This document shows positions 35,049 to 44,972 of a stretch of 64,000 bases of DNA, piece after piece. Source of the DNA: Maricaulis sp048270095 (lineage in GTDB: Bacteria > Pseudomonadota > Alphaproteobacteria > Caulobacterales > Maricaulaceae); contig NZ_JBLWTL010000011.1 in the NCBI RefSeq assembly GCF_048270095.1, forward strand, positions 1 through 64,000. The letters are read 5' to 3'. Position numbers and translations under genes: made by a program. Under the pieces are notes generated by a model, which saw only the letters and a list, made by a program, of their open reading frames with translations, was not told the origin of the DNA and ran no database searches. How positions within the stretch are numbered: the stretch's first letter is position 1; each line of letters begins with the position of its first letter.

Positions 35049-36251
35049 ATGGCTGACGACGCTATCAATACCGCCCCACGCAATTTCACGATCAATTTCG
35101 GCCCGCAACACCCGGCCGCGCACGGCGTGCTGCGCCTGGTGCTCGAGCTCGATGGCGAAGTCGTCGAGCGGGTCGATCCGCATATCGGCCTCTTGCATCG
35201 CGGCACCGAGAAACTGCTGGAACACAAGACCTATCTCCAGGGTATCGGCTATTTCGACCGGCTCGACTATGTCGCGCCGATGAATCAGGAACATGCGTTT
35301 TGCATGGCCGCCGAGAAGCTGGCTGGCATCACCGTGCCCAAGCGCGGCGAATATGTCCGCGTTTTGTATTGCGAGATCGGCCGCGTTCTCAATCATCTGC
35401 TCAACGTCACCACGCAGGCGATGGATGTCGGCGCGCTGACCCCGCCGCTCTGGGGTTTCGAAGAGCGTGAAAAGCTCATGATCTTCTATGAGCGCGCTTC
35501 GGGCAGCCGCATGCACGCGCATTATTTCCGCCCCGGCGGCGTGCATCAGGACCTGCCGCCGCAGCTGATCAGTGATATTCGCGCCTGGTGCCACCAATTC
35601 CCGGAAAAGCTCGACGATATCGACACATTGTTGACCGAGAACCGGATTTTCAAACAGCGCAATGTCGATATCGGCGTTGTCACCAAGGAAGACGTGCTCG
35701 CCTGGGGTTTCTCCGGCGTCATGGTGCGCGCGTCCGGCCTGGCCTGGGATCTGCGCCGCTCACAGCCTTATTCGGTCTATGACGAGCTCGATTTCCGCGT
35801 GCCGGTTGGCAAGAATGGCGATTGTTATGATCGCTATCTGTGCCGCATGGAAGAAATGCGCGAGAGCGTGAAGATCATGCTGCAATGTTGTGACTGGCTG
35901 GAAAAACCGGAGAACCAGGGCGAAGTCCTGGCGACCGACAGCAAGTTCTCGCCGCCGCGCCGCGCCGAGATGAAGCGCTCGATGGAAGCGCTGATCCAGC
36001 ACTTCAAGCTCTATACCGAAGGCGTCAAGGTGGAAGCGGGCGAATGCTATGTCGCCGTCGAGGCGCCGAAGGGCGAATTTGGCGTCTATCTCGTCTCCGA
36101 TGGCTCCAACAAGCCCTACCGCGTCAAGATCCGCGCGCCGGGCTTTGCCCATCTCGCGGCGATGGATTTCATGAATAGGGGCCATATGCTGGCCGATGTC
36201 TCGGCGATCATCGGATCGCTCGACGTGGTGTTCGGGGAGATCGACCGATGA
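35049..36251 (+). CDS. nuoD: NADH-quinone oxidoreductase subunit D
   Basis: The 400-residue 49-kDa-type subunit forms the quinone-binding cavity with NuoB. Motifs: FGPQHPAAHGVLRLVLELDGE, HIGLLHRGTEKL, and the C-terminal end GSLDVVFGEIDR typical of the family. It begins three bases after nuoC and its stop overlaps the nuoE start (ATGA). Confidence 0.97.
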   Translation: MADDAINTAPRNFTINFGPQHPAAHGVLRLVLELDGEVVERVDPHIGLLHRGTEKLLEHKTYLQGIGYFDRLDYVAPMNQEHAFCMAAEKLAGITVPKRGEYVRVLYCEIGRVLNHLLNVTTQAMDVGALTPPLWGFEEREKLMIFYERASGSRMHAHYFRPGGVHQDLPPQLISDIRAWCHQFPEKLDDIDTLLTENRIFKQRNVDIGVVTKEDVLAWGFSGVMVRASGLAWDLRRSQPYSVYDELDFRVPVGKNGDCYDRYLCRMEEMRESVKIMLQCCDWLEKPENQGEVLATDSKFSPPRRAEMKRSMEALIQHFKLYTEGVKVEAGECYVAVEAPKGEFGVYLVSDGSNKPYRVKIRAPGFAHLAAMDFMNRGHMLADVSAIIGSLDVVFGEIDR

Positions 36252-36919
36252 GCGTACGCCGCCTCGCGAAACAACAGCCGGACAGCTTCACCTTCAACGC
36301 GAAGAGTGAGGCGGAAATTGCGTTCTGGCTTGGGAAATATCCCGAAGACCGCAAGGCTTCGGCCGTTATTCCCCTGCTCTGGATCGCCCAGAAGCAGGAG
36401 GGCTGGGTGTCTGAACCGGCCCTGCGCCTTGTCGCGGACCGGCTGGAAATGCCCTATATCCGAGTCTACGAAGTCGTCACCTTCTACACCATGTATAATC
36501 TGGCCCCGGTCGGGACAAACCTGATCCAGGTCTGCGGCACGACACCGTGCATGCTGCGTGGCTCTCAGGATCTGATCGACGTCTGCAAGAAACGCATTGG
36601 CGAGGCCGGCGAGATTTCCGGCGACGGCAAGTTCACCTGGGTTGAAGTGGAATGCATGGGCGCCTGCGCCAATGGCCCGATGTTCCAGCTCGCCAATGAA
36701 GACGGCGATCATTACGTGGAAGACCTCGACGCCGCCAAGCTGGAGCAGATCCTCGACGATCTCGCCGCCGGCAAAGCGATCAAATACGGCCCGCAATCGG
36801 ACCGCGTCTCCTCCGAGCCGCACGGCACCAAAGTGCTGACCGATCCGAGCCTTTATGACGGTTCGCGCGCCAAGACGATCAAATTGCCCAATACCGGAAA
36901 AGCGGAGGCCAAATCATGA
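36248..36919 (+). CDS. nuoE: NADH-quinone oxidoreductase subunit E
   Basis: The 223-residue thioredoxin-like subunit holds the off-path 2Fe-2S cluster N1a; ligands C96 and C101 (CGTTPC) and C136 and C140 (CMGAC). A C-terminal extension of about 60 residues is longer than in E. coli, as in other alphaproteobacteria and mitochondria-like complexes. Four-base overlaps (ATGA) at both ends imply coupled translation with nuoD and nuoF. Confidence 0.96.
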   Translation: MSVRRLAKQQPDSFTFNAKSEAEIAFWLGKYPEDRKASAVIPLLWIAQKQEGWVSEPALRLVADRLEMPYIRVYEVVTFYTMYNLAPVGTNLIQVCGTTPCMLRGSQDLIDVCKKRIGEAGEISGDGKFTWVEVECMGACANGPMFQLANEDGDHYVEDLDAAKLEQILDDLAAGKAIKYGPQSDRVSSEPHGTKVLTDPSLYDGSRAKTIKLPNTGKAEAKS

Positions 36920-38226
36920 CGGCGCTTCTCCAGGACAAGGACCGGATCTTCACCAATCTGTTCGGACACCATGATGCCGGCCTTGAAGGCGCAAAGCAGC
37001 GCGGCTGCTGGAATGGCACCAAGGAAATCCTTGAGCAGGGCGGCGGCTGGATCATCGACAATATGAAGGCCTCGGGCCTGCGCGGCCGTGGCGGCGCCGG
37101 TTTCCCGACCGGTCTGAAATGGTCCTTCATGCCGAAGGAAGTGGGCGCGCGCCCGCATTATCTCGTCGTCAATGCTGACGAATCCGAGCCGGGCACCTGC
37201 AAGGACCGCGAGATCATGCGCCATGATCCGCACCTCCTGATCGAAGGCTGTCTGATCGCCTCCTTCGCGATGCAGGCGCATGCCTGTTACATTTACCTGC
37301 GCGGTGAATACGTCACCGAGCGCCTGGCGCTCGAAAAGGCGGTCAAGGAGGCCTATGAGGCCAAGCTGATCGGCGACAAGAATATCCATGGCTGGCCCTT
37401 CCACGTCTATATCCATCACGGCGCCGGCGCCTATATCTGCGGCGAAGAGACGGCATTGCTGGAAAGCCTGGAAGGCAAAAAAGGCCAGCCGCGCATGAAG
37501 CCGCCATTCCCGGCCAATGCGGGCCTGTATGGCTGCCCGACCACGGTCAATAATGTCGAATCCATCGCGGTTTCCGGCACCATCCTGCGCCGCGGCGCTG
37601 AATGGTTTGCCTCATTCGGCCGCGAGCGCAATGTCGGCACCAAGATCTTCTCGATCTCCGGCCATGTGAACAAGCCGTGCAATGTCGAAGAAGCGATGTC
37701 GATCCCGATGCGGACCCTGATCGAGACCCATGCCGGCGGTGTTCGCGGCGGCTGGGACAATCTCAAGGCCGTCATCCCGGGTGGCTCGTCGGTCTCATTG
37801 CTGCCGAAACATATCTGCGACGACGTGCTGATGGATTTCGACGCGCTCCAGGCCCACAAGTCCGGCCTGGGCACTGCCGCCGTCATCGTGATGGACATGT
37901 CGACCGACGTGGTGAAGGCCATCGCGCGGATCTCGTATTTCTATCGCCATGAAAGCTGCGGCCAGTGTACGCCATGCCGCGAAGGCACTGGCTGGATGTG
38001 GCGCGTGCTGGAACGCATGTCGCGCGGCGAGAGCGAGATCTCCGAGATCGACATGCTGCTCGACGTGGCTGGCCAGGTCGAAGGCCACACGATCTGCGCC
38101 CTCGGCGATGCGGCCGCCTGGCCCGTCCAGGGCCTGATCCGGCATTTCCGTCCGGAAATCGAGTCCCGCATCAATAATTATCGCGCCGGCAAGCCGGTCT
38201 TCGTGTCTCAAGTGGCAGCGGAATAG
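36916..38226 (+). CDS. nuoF: NADH-quinone oxidoreductase subunit F
   Basis: The 436-residue subunit binds NADH and FMN and holds 4Fe-4S cluster N3. Seen: the glycine-rich GLRGRGGAGFPTGLKW and ADESEPGT (FMN/NADH site), GAGAYICGEETALLESLEG, and cluster ligands C348, C351, C354 (ESCGQCTPCREG) and C394. Confidence 0.97.
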   Translation: MTALLQDKDRIFTNLFGHHDAGLEGAKQRGCWNGTKEILEQGGGWIIDNMKASGLRGRGGAGFPTGLKWSFMPKEVGARPHYLVVNADESEPGTCKDREIMRHDPHLLIEGCLIASFAMQAHACYIYLRGEYVTERLALEKAVKEAYEAKLIGDKNIHGWPFHVYIHHGAGAYICGEETALLESLEGKKGQPRMKPPFPANAGLYGCPTTVNNVESIAVSGTILRRGAEWFASFGRERNVGTKIFSISGHVNKPCNVEEAMSIPMRTLIETHAGGVRGGWDNLKAVIPGGSSVSLLPKHICDDVLMDFDALQAHKSGLGTAAVIVMDMSTDVVKAIARISYFYRHESCGQCTPCREGTGWMWRVLERMSRGESEISEIDMLLDVAGQVEGHTICALGDAAAWPVQGLIRHFRPEIESRINNYRAGKPVFVSQVAAE

Positions 38227-38237
38227 GGCATCATCCA

Positions 38238-40331
38238 ATGAGCGAAGATCTCCGCAAGATCATTATTGACGGCCAGGAAATCGAGGTTCCGACTTCCTAT
38301 ACGCTGTTGCAGGCCGCCGAGACTGCCGGGCGCGAAATTCCGCGTTTCTGCTATCACGAGCGCCTGTCGGTCGCCGGCAATTGCCGCATGTGTCTGGTCG
38401 AGCTGGTGGGGGCACCCAAACCGGCTGCGTCCTGCGCCATGCAGGTCAAGGATATGCGCGGCGGGCCGAATGGTGAGCCGCCGGCGATGAATACGCTGTC
38501 GCCGATGGTCAAGAAGGCGCGCGAAGGGGTGATGGAGTTCCTGCTCATCAATCACCCGCTCGATTGCCCGATCTGCGACCAGGGCGGCGAATGCGATCTG
38601 CAGGACCAGTCGATTGCCTATGGCCGCACGGGTTCGCGCTTTCCTGAAAACAAGCGCGCCGTCGAAGACAAATATATGGGTCCGATCGTTGCGACGGAGA
38701 TGACGCGCTGCATCCAGTGCACGCGCTGCGTCCGTTTCGTCACCGAGATCGCCGGCGTGCCGGAGATCGGCATGATTGGCCGCGGCGAAGATGCCGAGAT
38801 CACGACCTATCTGGAAAAAGCCATCACTTCGGAACTCTCCGGCAATGTGATCGACCTTTGCCCGGTTGGCGCGCTGACCTCGAAACCCTACGCCTTCAAT
38901 GCCCGTCCGTGGGAACTGGAAAAGACCGAGACTATCGATGTGATGGATGCGGTCGGCTCGAACATTCGCGTCGATGCGCGCGGTCCTGCCGTGCTGCGCA
39001 TCCTGCCGCGCGTTCATGAGGGCGTGAATGAGGAATGGATTTCCGACAAGACGCGCTACGCCTGGGAAGGTCTGGGCCGTCAGCGCCTCGACAAGCCTTA
39101 CGTCCGCGAGGCCGGCAAGCTGCGCGCGATTGACTGGCCCGAAGCGCTGAAAATCGCTGCCGGCAAACTCTCCGGCGACGCCTCGAAGATCGGCGCCATT
39201 GCCGGTGATCTGTGCCCGGTCGAGGAAATGAAGGCCGCCAAGGATTTGTTCGATGCGCTTGGCATCGTCTCCTATGATTGCCGCCAGGATGGATCGAAGC
39301 TGAATTCCGGCAATCGCCAGGATTATCTCTTCAATACGACTATCGCCGGCATCGAAGACGCCGACGCGATCCTGGTCATCGGTGCCAATCCGCGCACCGA
39401 AGCGACGATGATCAATGCCCGCATCCGCAAGACCTGGCTCAATAATGACACCCAGGTCGGCCTGATCGGCGCACCGGTTGATCTGACCTATCCCTATGAG
39501 CATGTCGGCACGTCCGCCAAGGATCTGGCCGGCCTGAAGAAGAAACGTTCCGGCTTCATCAAGACGCTGAAAGATGCCAAGCGTCCGATGATCATTCTCG
39601 GCTCTGCCGCCCTGGCCGGCGCAGACGGGGCGCAAGTCCTGCGCGCTGCCGGTGAACTTGCCGCCGCGGTCGGTGCAGTCAGCGCCGACTGGAATGGTTT
39701 CAACGTGCTGCACACGGCCGCCAGCCGCGTCGGCGGTCTCGATCTCGGCTTCGTGCCGGGTGAGGGCGGTCATGATGTTGCCGGCCTGCAATCGGCGAAG
39801 ATGGATACCATCGTGCTGATGGGCGCCGACGAGCTCGACATGGCCAGCTTCGGCGATGCCTTCGTGATCTATATCGGCAGCCATGGCGATGCCGGCGCCC
39901 ACCGCGCCGATCTCATCCTGCCCGGCGCCGCCTGGACCGAACAGGACGGGATTTTCGTCAATACCGAGGGCCGGGTTCAGCTCGCCTCGCGCGCCGTCTT
40001 CCCGAAAGGCGATGCGAAGGAAAACTGGGCGATTTTCCGCGCCCTGTCCGAGCATCTCTCCAAGACCTTGCCGTATGACAATCTGGCGCAACTACGCCGC
40101 AAGCTGTTCGCTAGCCATGCCGTCTTCGCCGGGATTGATTATGCCCCCGGTTGCGATGATGCCGCCGAATTCGACGTCGCCAAGATCGGCGCTGCCGGTG
40201 ATGTCGCCGCAGATGATTTCGGTGTCGCGGTGACGAATTTCTACTTTACCAACCCGATCGTGCGGGCCTCGAAGACGCTGGCGGAATGCTCCGCCATCGC
40301 CGCCGGGCCAGCCCAAGCTGCGGCGGAGTAA
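38238..40331 (+). CDS. nuoG: NADH-quinone oxidoreductase subunit G
   Basis: The 697-residue iron-sulfur subunit. The N-terminal ferredoxin-like domain has CYHERLSVAGNCRMC (2Fe-2S N1b), then the His-ligated N5 segment HPLDCPICDQGGECDLQ and the N4 segment CIQCTRCVRF. The C-terminal part is a molybdopterin-oxidoreductase-like fold without a cofactor, as in the mitochondrial 75-kDa subunit. It starts 12 bases after nuoF. Confidence 0.97.
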   Translation: MSEDLRKIIIDGQEIEVPTSYTLLQAAETAGREIPRFCYHERLSVAGNCRMCLVELVGAPKPAASCAMQVKDMRGGPNGEPPAMNTLSPMVKKAREGVMEFLLINHPLDCPICDQGGECDLQDQSIAYGRTGSRFPENKRAVEDKYMGPIVATEMTRCIQCTRCVRFVTEIAGVPEIGMIGRGEDAEITTYLEKAITSELSGNVIDLCPVGALTSKPYAFNARPWELEKTETIDVMDAVGSNIRVDARGPAVLRILPRVHEGVNEEWISDKTRYAWEGLGRQRLDKPYVREAGKLRAIDWPEALKIAAGKLSGDASKIGAIAGDLCPVEEMKAAKDLFDALGIVSYDCRQDGSKLNSGNRQDYLFNTTIAGIEDADAILVIGANPRTEATMINARIRKTWLNNDTQVGLIGAPVDLTYPYEHVGTSAKDLAGLKKKRSGFIKTLKDAKRPMIILGSAALAGADGAQVLRAAGELAAAVGAVSADWNGFNVLHTAASRVGGLDLGFVPGEGGHDVAGLQSAKMDTIVLMGADELDMASFGDAFVIYIGSHGDAGAHRADLILPGAAWTEQDGIFVNTEGRVQLASRAVFPKGDAKENWAIFRALSEHLSKTLPYDNLAQLRRKLFASHAVFAGIDYAPGCDDAAEFDVAKIGAAGDVAADDFGVAVTNFYFTNPIVRASKTLAECSAIAAGPAQAAAE

Positions 40332-40334
40332 GCG

Positions 40335-41414
40335 ATGAGCGATTTCATCACCCAATTCGGCGTCTGGGGCGGGCTGGGCATGGCCGTGCTGCAGATCCTC
40401 GGCTTCACCATTGTGTTGCTGATTGCGCTGGCCTTCCTGCTGCTGATGGATCGCAAGGTCTGGGCGGCAGTGCAGATGCGCAAGGGCCCCAATGTGGTCG
40501 GCGCTTTCGGTCTGCTGCAGTCTTTCGCGGATTTCTTCAAATTCGTGTTCAAGGAAATCGTCATTCCGGCCGGCGTTGATCGTCCGCTCTATATTCTCGC
40601 ACCCTTGCTGACCCTGGTCCTGGCCTTCGCCACCTGGGCCGTGGTGCCGGTGGCACCGGGCTGGGTGATCGCCGACCTCAATGTTGGCCTGCTCTACCTG
40701 TTCGCGATGTCCTCGCTGGGTGTTTACGGCATCATCATTGGCGGCTGGGCCTCCAACTCGAAATTCCCATTCCTGGCGGCGCTGCGTTCGGCGGCCCAGA
40801 TGGTCTCCTATGAAGTCTCGATCGGCTTCGTCATCGTCACCGTGCTGCTGTTTGCCGGTTCGATGAATCTCTCCGTTATCGTCGAGGCCCAGTCGGGCGG
40901 CTTCTGGAACTGGAATGTGCTCGCTGGCCGGGCCCTGTTTGAAGATGGCTGGCCGATGTTCCTGGTGATGATCCCGATGACGGTGATCTTCTTCATCTCC
41001 GCTCTGGCCGAGACCAACCGTCCGCCGTTTGATCTGGCCGAAGCCGAGTCCGAACTCGTCGCCGGCTATCAGACCGAATATTCCTCGACGCCCTATCTGC
41101 TGTTCATGATCGGCGAATATCTCAACATCGTCCTGATGTGTGCGATGACGACGATCCTGTTCTTCGGCGGCTGGAATCCACCGATCGAGCTGGACACGAC
41201 GGCCTGGCCGTACCTGGTCTCGCATTTGTGGTTCTTCTTCTGGTTTGCGATCAAGGTGGTCTTCTTCTTCTTCATGTTTGCCATGGTGAAGGCGCTGACG
41301 CCGCGTTACCGCTATGACCAGCTGATGCGTCTGGGCTGGAAGATCTTCCTGCCGACCTCGCTGGCCGCGGTCGCACTGGTCGGCGCCTACATCGTCTTCG
41401 GGGCACAGGGATAA
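40335..41414 (+). CDS. nuoH: NADH-quinone oxidoreductase subunit H
   Basis: A 359-residue membrane subunit (8-9 helices) lining the quinone channel at the arm junction. Motifs: MDRKVWAAVQMRKGPNVVG, and ETNRPPFDLAEAESELVAGYQTEYS with the conserved acidic residues. Three bases after nuoG. Confidence 0.97.
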   Translation: MSDFITQFGVWGGLGMAVLQILGFTIVLLIALAFLLLMDRKVWAAVQMRKGPNVVGAFGLLQSFADFFKFVFKEIVIPAGVDRPLYILAPLLTLVLAFATWAVVPVAPGWVIADLNVGLLYLFAMSSLGVYGIIIGGWASNSKFPFLAALRSAAQMVSYEVSIGFVIVTVLLFAGSMNLSVIVEAQSGGFWNWNVLAGRALFEDGWPMFLVMIPMTVIFFISALAETNRPPFDLAEAESELVAGYQTEYSSTPYLLFMIGEYLNIVLMCAMTTILFFGGWNPPIELDTTAWPYLVSHLWFFFWFAIKVVFFFFMFAMVKALTPRYRYDQLMRLGWKIFLPTSLAAVALVGAYIVFGAQG

Positions 41415-41419
41415 TCGTC

Positions 41420-41908
41420 ATGGGACGTATTGAACAAACCATTCGCGGTGCCTTGCTGATGGACTTCTGGTCCGCCTTCGGGCTGGGCATGAAGTATTTC
41501 TTCGCCAAGAAAGCGACGCTGAACTACCCCTTCGAAAAGGGCCCGCTGAGCCCGCGCTTCCGTGGTCAGCATGCGCTGCGCCGCTATGCCAATGGCGAAG
41601 AGCGCTGCATCGCCTGCAAGCTGTGCGAGGCGATCTGCCCGGCCCAGGCCATCACTATCGAAGCGGAACCCCGCGAGGACGGCTCACGCCGCACCACGCG
41701 CTATGACATCGACATGACCAAGTGCATCTATTGCGGTTATTGCCAGGAAGCCTGCCCGGTCGACGCCATCGTCGAAGGGCCGAATTTCGAATTTGCCGCC
41801 GAGACGCGCGAAGAATTGTATTACGACAAGGCAAAACTGCTCGAGAACGGCGATCGCTGGGAACGGGAAATTGCCAGGAATCTGGAACTCGACGCGCCGT
41901 ATCGCTGA
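41420..41908 (+). CDS. nuoI: NADH-quinone oxidoreductase subunit I
   Basis: The 162-residue 23-kDa-type subunit has two 4Fe-4S clusters (N6a and N6b): C63, C66, C69, C73 in ERCIACKLCEAICP and C102, C105, C108, C112 in KCIYCGYCQEACP. It passes electrons to NuoB. Confidence 0.97.
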   Translation: MGRIEQTIRGALLMDFWSAFGLGMKYFFAKKATLNYPFEKGPLSPRFRGQHALRRYANGEERCIACKLCEAICPAQAITIEAEPREDGSRRTTRYDIDMTKCIYCGYCQEACPVDAIVEGPNFEFAAETREELYYDKAKLLENGDRWEREIARNLELDAPYR

Positions 41909-41950
41909 TACGGCCGTTATCTGAGACGCAAGAGAACGGAAGAGGGCATC

Positions 41951-42562
41951 ATGCTCGCAACACTGGCCTTCTGGGCCTTTTCCGGAGTGCTGATAGCGTC
42001 GGCCTTCATGGTCGTCATCGCGCGCAATCCGGTCAGGTCGGTTTTGTTCCTGATCCTCGCCTTCTTCTCGGCGGCGGGCCTGTTTGTCCTGCTTGGCGCG
42101 GAATTCCTCGCCATGCTGCTGATCGTTGTCTATGTCGGCGCGGTCGCGGTGCTTTTCCTGTTCGTGGTGATGATGCTCGACGTCAATTTCACCGAGCTGA
42201 AACAGGGCTTTCTGAGCTATCTCCCGCTCGGCGCCATTGTCGCGCTGATCCTCGCGGGCGAGCTGGTGATGATCGCGATGACCTGGCAGAGCTCGCCGCA
42301 AGCCGAGGCGCTGCGCGCCGCCGCGACGCCGGAAGGGATGTCCAATCTCGAGGCGCTCGGTCTCATTCTCTACAATGATTACATCTACTTCTTCCAGACA
42401 TCCGGTCTGGTTCTGCTGGTCGCCATGATCGGCGCCATCGTGCTGACCTTGCGTCACAAGTCCGGCGTCAGGCGCCAGAGCGTGACGGCCCAGGTCGGCC
42501 GCCGCCGCGAAGACGCCGTCGAGATGCTCGACATCAAACCAGGACAGGGGATTGGCGAATGA
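41951..42562 (+). CDS. nuoJ: NADH-quinone oxidoreductase subunit J
   Basis: A 203-residue membrane subunit with five hydrophobic helices. RNPVRSVLFLILAFF and the conserved third helix LLIVVYVGAVAVLFLFVVMML identify it. A 42-base gap from nuoI contains AGAACGGAAGAGG as ribosome site. The stop overlaps the nuoK start by four bases. Confidence 0.95.
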   Translation: MLATLAFWAFSGVLIASAFMVVIARNPVRSVLFLILAFFSAAGLFVLLGAEFLAMLLIVVYVGAVAVLFLFVVMMLDVNFTELKQGFLSYLPLGAIVALILAGELVMIAMTWQSSPQAEALRAAATPEGMSNLEALGLILYNDYIYFFQTSGLVLLVAMIGAIVLTLRHKSGVRRQSVTAQVGRRREDAVEMLDIKPGQGIGE

Positions 42563-42870
42563 TCGATATCGGTCTGGGACATTATCTCGCCGTTGCGGCG
42601 ATCCTGTTCACGATTGGCGTGTTCGGGATTTTCGTGAACCGCAAGAACGTCATCATCCTGTTGATGTCGGTCGAGCTGATCCTGCTCTCGGTGAATATCA
42701 ATCTGGTGGCGTTTTCCAGCTTCCTCGGCGATCTCGCCGGACAGGTCTTTGCCCTGTTCGTGCTGACCGTCGCCGCCGCCGAGGCCGCCGTCGGTCTCGC
42801 CATTCTCGTCGTATACTACCGCAACCGGGGCGATATCTCGGTTGAGGGCGCCAATCTGATGAAGGGCTAA
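42559..42870 (+). CDS. nuoK: NADH-quinone oxidoreductase subunit K
   Basis: The 103-residue subunit with three helices. The two buried membrane glutamates are visible in LLMSVELILLSVNINLVAF and in AAAEAAVGLAILVVYYRNRG. Coupled to nuoJ by ATGA overlap. Confidence 0.96.
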   Translation: MIDIGLGHYLAVAAILFTIGVFGIFVNRKNVIILLMSVELILLSVNINLVAFSSFLGDLAGQVFALFVLTVAAAEAAVGLAILVVYYRNRGDISVEGANLMKG

Positions 42871-42877
42871 GGGGATT

Positions 42878-44971
42878 ATGGCAGTTCTCATCGTCTTCGG
42901 TCCGCTGTTTGCCGCTGCCTTCGCAGGCCTGTTCGGCAATTTCATCGGTCACCGCGTCGCCCAGATCGTCACCACCGGCTTTGTCGTGGTGTCGGCCCTG
43001 TTGTCGATCCTCAATTTCTTTGACGTCGCCTATGGCGGCAATAGCCAGACCATTCACCTGGCGACCTGGATGTCGGTCGGCACCTTCGATGTCAGCTGGG
43101 CGATCAAGCTCGACACGCTGTCATCGGTGATGCTGGTTGTGGTCACCAGCGTTGCCTCGCTGGTCCATATCTATTCCTGGGGCTATATGGCGAACGACCC
43201 GCACCGGTCGCGCTTCTTCGCCTATCTTTCGCTGTTTACCTTCGCCATGCTGTCCCTGGTGACGGCCGACAATTTCCTCCAGCTCTTCTTCGGCTGGGAA
43301 GGCGTGGGCCTGGCCTCCTATCTGCTGATCGGCTTCTGGTACAAGAAGAAGTCCGCCAATGACGCGGCCATCAAGGCCTTCGTCACCAACCGGGTCGGCG
43401 ATTTCGGCTTTGCCATCGGCATTATGGCGATCTTCCTGGTGTTCGGTTCGGTCAGCTTCAATGATGTCTTCGCGGCTGCCGGCGACCATACCGCGACGAC
43501 GCTCGCCTTTGCCGGCATGGATATCCCGGCGATCGAACTGATTGCCATCCTGCTGTTTGTCGGCGCGATGGGTAAATCGGCGCAATTCTTCCTGCATGTC
43601 TGGCTGCCCGATGCGATGGAGGGACCGACCCCGGTCTCCGCCCTGATCCACGCTGCCACCATGGTGACCGCCGGGGTCTTCCTGGTCTGCCGCGCTTTCC
43701 CGATTTTCGAACTGGCGCCCCATGCCTCCGCCTTCATCACCGTGATCGGGGCGTTGACCGCCTTCTTCGCAGCGACCGTCGGTCTGGCCCAGAACGACAT
43801 CAAGCGCGTCATCGCCTATTCCACCTGTTCGCAGCTGGGCTATATGTTCTTCGCCGCCGGGCTTGGCCTGTACGGCGCCGCCATGTTCCACCTGTTCACG
43901 CACGCCTTCTTCAAGGCCTTGCTCTTCCTCGGATCCGGTTCGGTCATCCATGGGCTGCATGATGAGCAGGACATGCGAAAAATGGGCGGGCTCACCAAGA
44001 TGATGCCCGCGACCTGGATCATGATGCTGATCGGCACGATTGCCCTGACCGGCGTCGGTCTGCCCTTCGCGGCGCTTGGTATCGGCGTCCTGCCTGATCT
44101 CGGCTTTGCCGGCTTCTTCTCCAAGGATGCGATCATCGAAGGCGCCTATATGGCCGGCCAGCAAGGTATTGCCTTCGGCAATCTGGCTTTCTGGGTCGGT
44201 GTCATCGCGGCACTTCTGACCAGCTTCTACTCCTGGCGCCTGATCTTCATGACCTTCAACGGGACCTTCCGGGGTGACAAGCACACCTTCGACCACGCCC
44301 ATGATCCGCCATGGTCGATGATGGGCGCGCTCGTCGTGCTCGCCATCGGTGCGATCTTCGCCGGTGGTCTGATGAAGAATGATTTCATCGGCGGCAATTC
44401 GGCGCATTTCTGGAATGAAAGCCTGCCCGGCGCGGTCCACGGACCGGCTGTCGCGGGCGGTGATGCCGATGCTCATGGGGATGTAGTGGCTCATGGCGAG
44501 CCTGCAGCACACGAACAGCCGGCCAACACCCATGCTGCGGCAGACGAGGGCGAGGCTCACGCGACTGGCGAACATCCGCCCGTCTGGGTCATCCTGGCGC
44601 CGTTTGTCGTCACCCTGATCGGCTTCCTGGCTGCGATATACGCCTATCTGATCAATGTCGGGATGGGCGCCCGGATTGCCGCGCGTGGCGGTCCGATCCA
44701 CTCGCTCCTCTACAATAAATGGTATGTCGACGAGATTTACCATTTCATTTTCGTGAGAGGTGCCAAGGGCTTGGGCGATGTGTTCTGGAAGTTCTTCGAT
44801 GTGCGCATCATTGACGGCTTCGGCCCGAACGGCGTCGCCGGCATGACGTTTGCCGCCGCCAAACGCATCGCGAAGGCCCAGTCAGGCTTTGTCTATCACT
44901 ACGCATTCGTGATGCTGATCGGTGTTCTGGGGCTGACCCTCTGGATTCTCGCCGGCGCAGGAGGCCAATAG
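42878..44971 (+). CDS. nuoL: NADH-quinone oxidoreductase subunit L, with His-rich loop
   Basis: A 697-residue antiporter-like proton-pumping subunit with the long lateral helix. FFGWEGVGLASYLLIGFWY, the pump-channel segment WLPDAMEGPTPVSALIHAATMV and a broken helix region HLFTHAFFKALLFLGSGSVIH are typical. Residues ~521-566 form an Ala/His-rich insertion with seven histidines between two membrane helices; it is not part of the core fold. Eight bases after nuoK. Confidence 0.96.
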   Translation: MAVLIVFGPLFAAAFAGLFGNFIGHRVAQIVTTGFVVVSALLSILNFFDVAYGGNSQTIHLATWMSVGTFDVSWAIKLDTLSSVMLVVVTSVASLVHIYSWGYMANDPHRSRFFAYLSLFTFAMLSLVTADNFLQLFFGWEGVGLASYLLIGFWYKKKSANDAAIKAFVTNRVGDFGFAIGIMAIFLVFGSVSFNDVFAAAGDHTATTLAFAGMDIPAIELIAILLFVGAMGKSAQFFLHVWLPDAMEGPTPVSALIHAATMVTAGVFLVCRAFPIFELAPHASAFITVIGALTAFFAATVGLAQNDIKRVIAYSTCSQLGYMFFAAGLGLYGAAMFHLFTHAFFKALLFLGSGSVIHGLHDEQDMRKMGGLTKMMPATWIMMLIGTIALTGVGLPFAALGIGVLPDLGFAGFFSKDAIIEGAYMAGQQGIAFGNLAFWVGVIAALLTSFYSWRLIFMTFNGTFRGDKHTFDHAHDPPWSMMGALVVLAIGAIFAGGLMKNDFIGGNSAHFWNESLPGAVHGPAVAGGDADAHGDVVAHGEPAAHEQPANTHAAADEGEAHATGEHPPVWVILAPFVVTLIGFLAAIYAYLINVGMGARIAARGGPIHSLLYNKWYVDEIYHFIFVRGAKGLGDVFWKFFDVRIIDGFGPNGVAGMTFAAAKRIAKAQSGFVYHYAFVMLIGVLGLTLWILAGAGGQ

Positions 44972-44972
44972 C

